Of a stretch of 64,000 nt of DNA, positions 58,540 to 64,000 are shown in pieces (position 1 is the stretch's first letter; each line of letters opens with the position of its first letter). The position numbers and the translations under genes are program-made. Under the pieces are notes generated by a model, which was not told the origin of the DNA, did not search any database, and saw only the letters and a list, made by a program, of their open reading frames with translations. The stretch is from Colletes latitarsis (lineage: Eukaryota > Arthropoda > Insecta > Hymenoptera > Colletidae). Location: NCBI RefSeq assembly GCF_051014445.1, contig NC_135137.1, positions 20,647,501 through 20,711,500 on the forward strand. Direction: 5' to 3'.

Positions 58540-58624
58540 ATCACCGTGGCCGTGAGTGATAAGGTGTTTGCCTGCAAGTTCGAGCTTCTTCTTTTGCTCT
58601 GCAGATTCGAACCCTGGTAGAACA
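58540..58624 (+). ncRNA. tRNA-like Pol III element, U6 copy
   Basis: A and B boxes and the T8 run are as in U1. Confidence 0.5.
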
Positions 58625-59030
58625 AATCTTTTTTTTATTTTTTCAATCATATTTTCGTACAATCGTACATAACATGTTACATTATATTTTTGTATGCCCT
58701 TCGAATATTTCTTTTTTAAAGTTGAATTTAACCAAAATTACATTTACAACATAATATGTTATTTTCAATGTACGAAGTACATGAATCTGGATGGTACTTT
58801 TCGTAAAAACAGTCAAAACATAAAAATTTCAAGCACCACGTGCATCTAACGAAAGTTCTGTTTTAAAAGAAATTACAAAATTTTCTATTTAATGATGATG
58901 ATGGAATGGAATGACCGCTTCATTTACATTGATAAAATGTGAACGATTTTCGGATAGTCGTACCTCGTACTTTTTACCTTATACTTGAGGTAAAAAGGGG
59001 TATAACCGGGTAAAACAGTTTTATGACATT

Positions 59031-62000
59031 ACCTGCTAACTCATGTTACTGTTCTGATGAAAATGAAACGCTATGTTTTGTATTCGACTATGTCCTTTTA
59101 AAATTTTTAATCCAACCCATACTTTGTATTAAACTGGCAAACGGGATCACTTTTCTTTTGTGGTTTAAACGGTTTGATGGTGCACATTATGCAAAGTTAA
59201 GCCAAATCAAACATATAATATATTCAGTTCGTCATAACAAATTGATAATTATACGGTTATCTAAAAACATATCGAGGAAAATCATTATTAATTAATTTCT
59301 GCAACTATTAATTCTACTACTAAGTTTTGTTTATGTTACAAAAATAAGATAATAACTCTTCTTATTGAAAAATCCCACAGCGTGCACGATACTGGCAAAG
59401 AGTGGATTCTCATTTTAATTTATTAATTTTCAATCTTAAACTATTGATTTTGAAAAATCGTATTAATAATATACATATGTTACGCTCACATATAAGAATA
59501 ATAATAAGAAAAAAATTTCTTTTTTTTGTCAATAATTAAAATATGATATGATATGGTTTTAAAACCCATTTATTTTCGTAAAATAAATTTTACAAAATTT
59601 CTTTTTCAAACTACTTACGTACTTTGCTTATGTGCGCCTACATCGTCATGTGCGTCGGAAAGTAAAAATGCCTGGGCAGTCAGTCGAGAATCTCGACTCG
59701 AGATTCCAAATCGTATGCCGTTGACGGGAGGTCGGATTTCAGTTGTTAAGAGCGAGAAGGCAAATGTGAGCCTTTCTCTCTCGACTCTCACGAGGCGGTC
59801 CGAAATTACTTCGGGCAGCGTCAGTTTGCCTTTGTCGACTTTCCGAAACATTACGAGCTCACGTACGCGCGAGAGAGCACACTATGCACACACTTCGGTG
59901 CACTTCTGGCACCTCTGATTTCAGACACTTCCTCTAAACCAATGAAAAAACTTTTCGAACAAAAGTTACACAGAAATGACAACACTTGACAAGAAATTGC
60001 AATAGTAGAAATTAGCAAAACAGTTTTTATTCAACAAGAAATCAAGGTCGTTTCAATTTTTTTTTAACAAAAATATATAATTTTTGTCTATCGATTTGTT
60101 TGTTGTATCTTTGTATTCTCTTTAAAAAAAAAGTGTAAGAGGTCTTAGGTCGAAAATTGACTGGAATTCTTTAGAAGCTATGATTTTTGTTCCGAATTCC
60201 CATTCACGCGACACACTGTCTCCGCTCCGCCGCCCCCGGAGGAGGATTAAACTTCATTAAATAAACGAAAAAATACAGTTTGAAACCCTCCTATAACACG
60301 GTAGATCGGTTCCTATAAAATGCCGTGTTGTCTGAAACCGTGTTATATGAGACCTAACCCAGAGCCAGTTCACTCGAAAAGGGAGGGGAGTTATGGTCCG
60401 AAAACTTATTAAAAACGAATATTTTTTTTTAATTCAATGACAGAATTTACCACACAGTATTTGTTTAAATAAGTAATATATTTAACATAACAGGAAATAA
60501 TTAAATAAATATGAATGAGCGCAAGCAGGCTGTTGCAGCTCGTAATGCAAATCGAAACGTAACATACGAGAAACGTCGCGAGAAGGCGTCCCCAAGACGA
60601 AAGAAACAAAACGACCTATTTTATATTATAAACACATATAGATCGCTTTCTCACATTCTACATAAGCAATTTAATTTTTCTATGTATACAGGGTGTTCGA
60701 CCACCCCTGGGAAAAATTTTAATGGGAGATTCTAGAGGCCAAAATAAGACGAAAATCAAGAATACCAATTTGTTGATGGAGGCTTCGTTAAAAAGTTATT
60801 AACAATTAAATTAAAAAATTTCAAATCGTTTTGGAAAAATTATTTTCGGTTGCCAATTCGGGGGTCAATTACAATCATTTTTTATGAATACACATATCCC
60901 CGACAATCCTACCCTCCTTCGAGAAAAAAATTCGGGTAGGTGGTGAAATTTCTCTTCTTGGCGAAAAAAAGAATTTTTCAAATCGTTCTAAAAATATTAT
61001 TTCCGATTGCAAGGGTCGATTATAATCATTTTTTATGAATAGATATACCCCGGAAATCCTACCCAGTTTGGAGAAAAAAATTCGAGAAGGTGTGAAATTT
61101 TTCAACAAAATTAAAAAATTTTAAATCGTTCTAAAAAAATTATTTCTGATTGCAGGGACCAATTATAATAATTTTTGGTCGATAGACATACCCTCGAAAT
61201 CGTAACCATTTTCGAGAAAAAAATTCCTTACCGAAAATATAATTTCAGGCGAAAAATGCTTCCCGTAAATTTTATGTTTGAATCTTTAAAACACCATAAC
61301 TTCCGAACGGATTGGACGATTTTAATGTTAAGAAAGCCAAACGCCGCGTATTTTAGTGTAGAATATGTAACAATTATAAAAATATTGGAAAGGTTGTTCC
61401 TTGGCCCCGTAATGTTAGAAAACCCCCATAAAAATGGTCCAATTTTCAACTTATATAGCCATAACTCCTATAATAGTGAATATATTTCAATGAAACTTTT
61501 TTCTCAAGTAGAGCCCATAGGTACCTGCAAAAAAGTATTAAACAACTTTTCTGTAGGACGTCAAGCGAAATTATTAAAAATCAAAAACGAATTTTTAAGA
61601 AAAATCAACAGGGGATAGGTAGGTAGGTAGGTAGGTAGGTAGGTAGGTGCCTAAATTTTTCGGCGAAATTGAAAAGTTTCAAATCGTTCTGGAAAAATTA
61701 TTTTCGGTTGCGGAGGTAAATTATAATCATTTTCGGTGAATAGACATACTCCCGAAATCTTACCCACTTTCGAGAAAAAATTCAGTATTGGCGGAACTTT
61801 AAACGTTAATAACTTTTTAACGAAGCCACCATCAACAAATTGGTATTCTTGATTTTCGTCTTATTTTGGCCTCTAGAATCTCCCATTAATATTTTTCCCA
61901 AGGGTGGCCGAACACCCTGTATATGTGTATGCATGTATGTATGTATAACAGAAAAGAAAAAAACACAAAAAATATTATTTTAATTTAACGCAACCTTAAT

Positions 62001-64000
62001 TTAATAAATTATAATTTCTAATAATATATTTTTTCATGTAAAGCCACTATATTTCTTTCATTATTCTTTCGCGTCATTACTTTAAGGTAATTTAGGTTTT
62101 AAATATGTTAAGCAAAAATCATGTTATCCAGTGCTGTACAAAGGTTTTCGCAATTTTCTTATCGTGTTAGAGCGAAAGCGTGTTATAGGGGATATGATGC
62201 CGTGTTGTAGGGGACAAGCATCCCTGTATAGGGAAATTCTCTTTTACAAATGTCGACGGAATCCCGACGTAACACCTGTATTCACGAGTTGTTATTAATG
62301 AAGTTGAAGGTAGACGATCAACAACACAAGATTCACACGTAACCAGTCTTCCGAATTCAAGGACACTTCAATTTGGCGACAAGCATGGGATGCTGCTCAC
62401 GAAATACACGAAACTTTCGTCGTGAGAGTAGCACGTGAAATTTACTTACATAACCTAAATCGAGCACGTACTCTACCTCACTTACGGGCACGAACGTAAG
62501 GCGATTTCTACAGTCGATATCGCCGATTTTTACAAAAGGTAAGTTTTAACGTTTAAGTAAACAAAGCCTCTGTAAGTTTTATTTTCCATACTTCAAAAGT
62601 AAAAATAAATACATGAAAAAAGAAAAAAACGTTCTTGACAAGTCCTATAAAATACTTGAGTTCAGTTTGTTCATAATTCATCGGTAAAAGAATCTAATGT
62701 TCTCTATGTTATCCGATACACAAGATATAAAGTCAGTTTCTCCTTTCATTATTAGATGCGTTGACTTTAATTTTATAAATTATGATGATAAGTATGATGA
62801 TTTTACAGAAAGTAAAAATTATTTTTAATATTAAAGATTTCCTATATAAAGACAAGAAGGATATTTTTACCAATATCTATCTATCTATCTATCTTAATAT
62901 TCTTCCCACTTGGCCCACTTACTTTAACGAGTCTGAGTAAATCATCAATGTACTATCTCTATTTTTATTAATAAAAATAATAGTTGGATAACATAGAACT
63001 TAATATTTTATTAGTCACACCGCTAATAAAATGAATCTGCGATTCCATATCCAAAGATATAGTATAAGCTAGAAAATTCAGATTATTCAAGTTACTTCTA
63101 TCACTCGTCAAATTTTTTATGAAATTCTATGCTAATTCATGCTCTTTAAAATATAATTATAATCTACTGGGACTTTTAGTTAACTTATGTTTTAATAAAT
63201 CAATAATCAAAGTATCTATAATTAATATTAAAATCAAATAAGAGTGTCGAAATAGTATTAATATTATCTTTTCTTAACACTATCAGTCTCTGATATTTAA
63301 ATCTGTTATCACCTTGTTCGAATAATTTATTACTAGCTTTGATAATATATTTTGGGATGGATTTTTTAAGAATGGAATAAAAGGAATTCAATTGCGAATT
63401 TTTATGAGGAATAAAGGGATATTATTATACTATCAACATGTATATCGTTCTTTAACTTGCCCATTTAGATATTTATATACTTGTATGAATATAAACCCAT
63501 ACTAAAATCATGTAAATATCTAAATCATTTTTAAATCTATGATTTGGAAAATTTTAGGGACTTGGAACTTAATTCATCTTTTATCTTACAGTTTTATCAC
63601 ACTTTAGAAGATAAAAATCATAATTAAACTTACATATACATAAATAATAATTTAATTTATTTTGCATAAAAACAGTCCTCTTCGTGCCTTTATATTTTCA
63701 TTTTCTATGACCAAAAATTCGAAATTCGTTTCATTTTTACAAAAAAAGTGATTGGGATGTCCCAATCGGTAAGTATCATTTGTCGATTATCTTAAATATC
63801 TTATTATATTTTTTATATACTAAATTTTCAAACCTCTTTACCTTGATATCTTCTTTTTCATGTAATTTGAATACTTTTCTAAAGTAATCTTTTGTAAAAT
63901 GTTCTGTTAATCTAAATTATCTAATAAATCTATATCAGAATTAGTTAATTCTGTTATAAGATAAGTGAAATCAATAAAGACGAAGTTGCCAATATCAATT
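59031..64000. repeat. Tandem unit U7, cut by window end
   Basis: It carries TTA and C, and ATCCCTG near 62220, so its left part matches U2 rather than U4 or U6. The part that would hold a LINE lies beyond the window. Confidence 0.93.
60689..61919. mobile_element. TIR element, U7 copy
   Basis: Same phase, ends and internal structure as the U1 copy. Confidence 0.8.

Larger units (their letters stand above)
51341..59030. repeat. Tandem unit U6 (mosaic, no LINE)
   Basis: It is 7,690 bp. The left part is B-like, resembling U4 (C at the Cys/Arg site, ATCTCTG near 54530). The right part is A-like (six AAAT repeats, GACCCCCG, empty LINE site). It also has a private GTT expansion at 56674-56709 (12 repeats against 7) and a private T in AATCATATATCC near 56922. 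Confidence 0.93.
2130..64000. repeat. Macrosatellite: head-to-tail array of ~7.67-kb units
   Basis: The same sequence recurs with fixed spacing. One landmark recurs at 3973, 11651, 24744, 32418, 45511, 53185 and 60875, giving steps of 7678, 13093, 7674, 13093, 7674 and 7690. The 13,093-bp steps contain a 5,415-bp LINE insertion including its target duplication. The remaining size differences come from an AAAT and a GTT microsatellite. Copies are nearly identical, with only a few substitutions noticed per unit. No rRNA, histone, 5S or snRNA gene was recognised, so this is not one of the classical tandem gene families. The array runs off the right end of the window. Confidence 0.97.

Noticed and set aside
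2130..64000. Array as ribosomal DNA, histone cluster or 5S cluster
   Set aside because: No 18S/28S/5S sequence and no histone reading frame was recognised anywhere in the unit.

Overview
The window looks like AT-rich eukaryotic nuclear DNA from an insect, most likely a hymenopteran. This rests on the transposon families present (a Ty3/gypsy LTR element, an RNase-H-bearing LINE with an arthropod-type Inr+DPE promoter, and a long-TIR element with TA target duplication) and on the absence of any prokaryotic gene organisation. The TIR element resembles sequences I associate from memory with bees and ants; I could not check this. No ordinary single-copy host gene was recognised.

Layout: (1) 1-2129 is the 3' part of a Ty3/gypsy-like LTR retrotransposon: the end of pol (integrase D,D35E core), a polypurine tract at 860-870, and a complete 1,259-bp LTR (871-2129, TGTTACG...CGTAACA). 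Inside the LTR is a ~50-bp minisatellite of nine copies. Each copy carries a 6-bp hairpin whose two arms change together from copy to copy. (2) 2130-64000 is one continuous head-to-tail tandem array of a ~7.67-kb unit: six complete copies (U1 2130-9806, U2 9807-22899, U3 22900-30573, U4 30574-43666, U5 43667-51340, U6 51341-59030) and a seventh cut by the window end (U7 59031-64000). The LTR element sits exactly at the left end of the visible array, apparently inserted into a unit.

Each unit holds, in order: an AT-rich stretch; a ~280-bp GC-richer island; a block of CCGTGTTAT-type repeats; a 1,231-bp TIR element; a second such block; an exon-like segment; AT-rich DNA with broken reading frames; several microsatellites; a degenerate inverted relative of the TIR element; a tRNA-like sequence with A and B boxes and a T8 run; and a perfect 10-bp hairpin. 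U2 and U4 additionally carry the same full-length 5.4-kb LINE (ORF1 493 aa, ORF2 1241 aa, both intact, minus strand) at the same base with the same target duplication. The A-type (empty) and B-type (LINE-bearing) units alternate with a 20,767-bp period, so this is a higher-order repeat in which the LINE was copied passively with its host unit. U6 is a mosaic: LINE-unit-like on the left and empty-unit-like on the right.

The only genes I regard as real are the LINE ORFs and the LTR-element integrase fragment. The small open frames recurring in every unit are best read as chance frames in repeated DNA. The most interesting signals are the covarying hairpin minisatellite in the LTR, the LINE-containing higher-order macrosatellite, and the repeated Pol III-like element.
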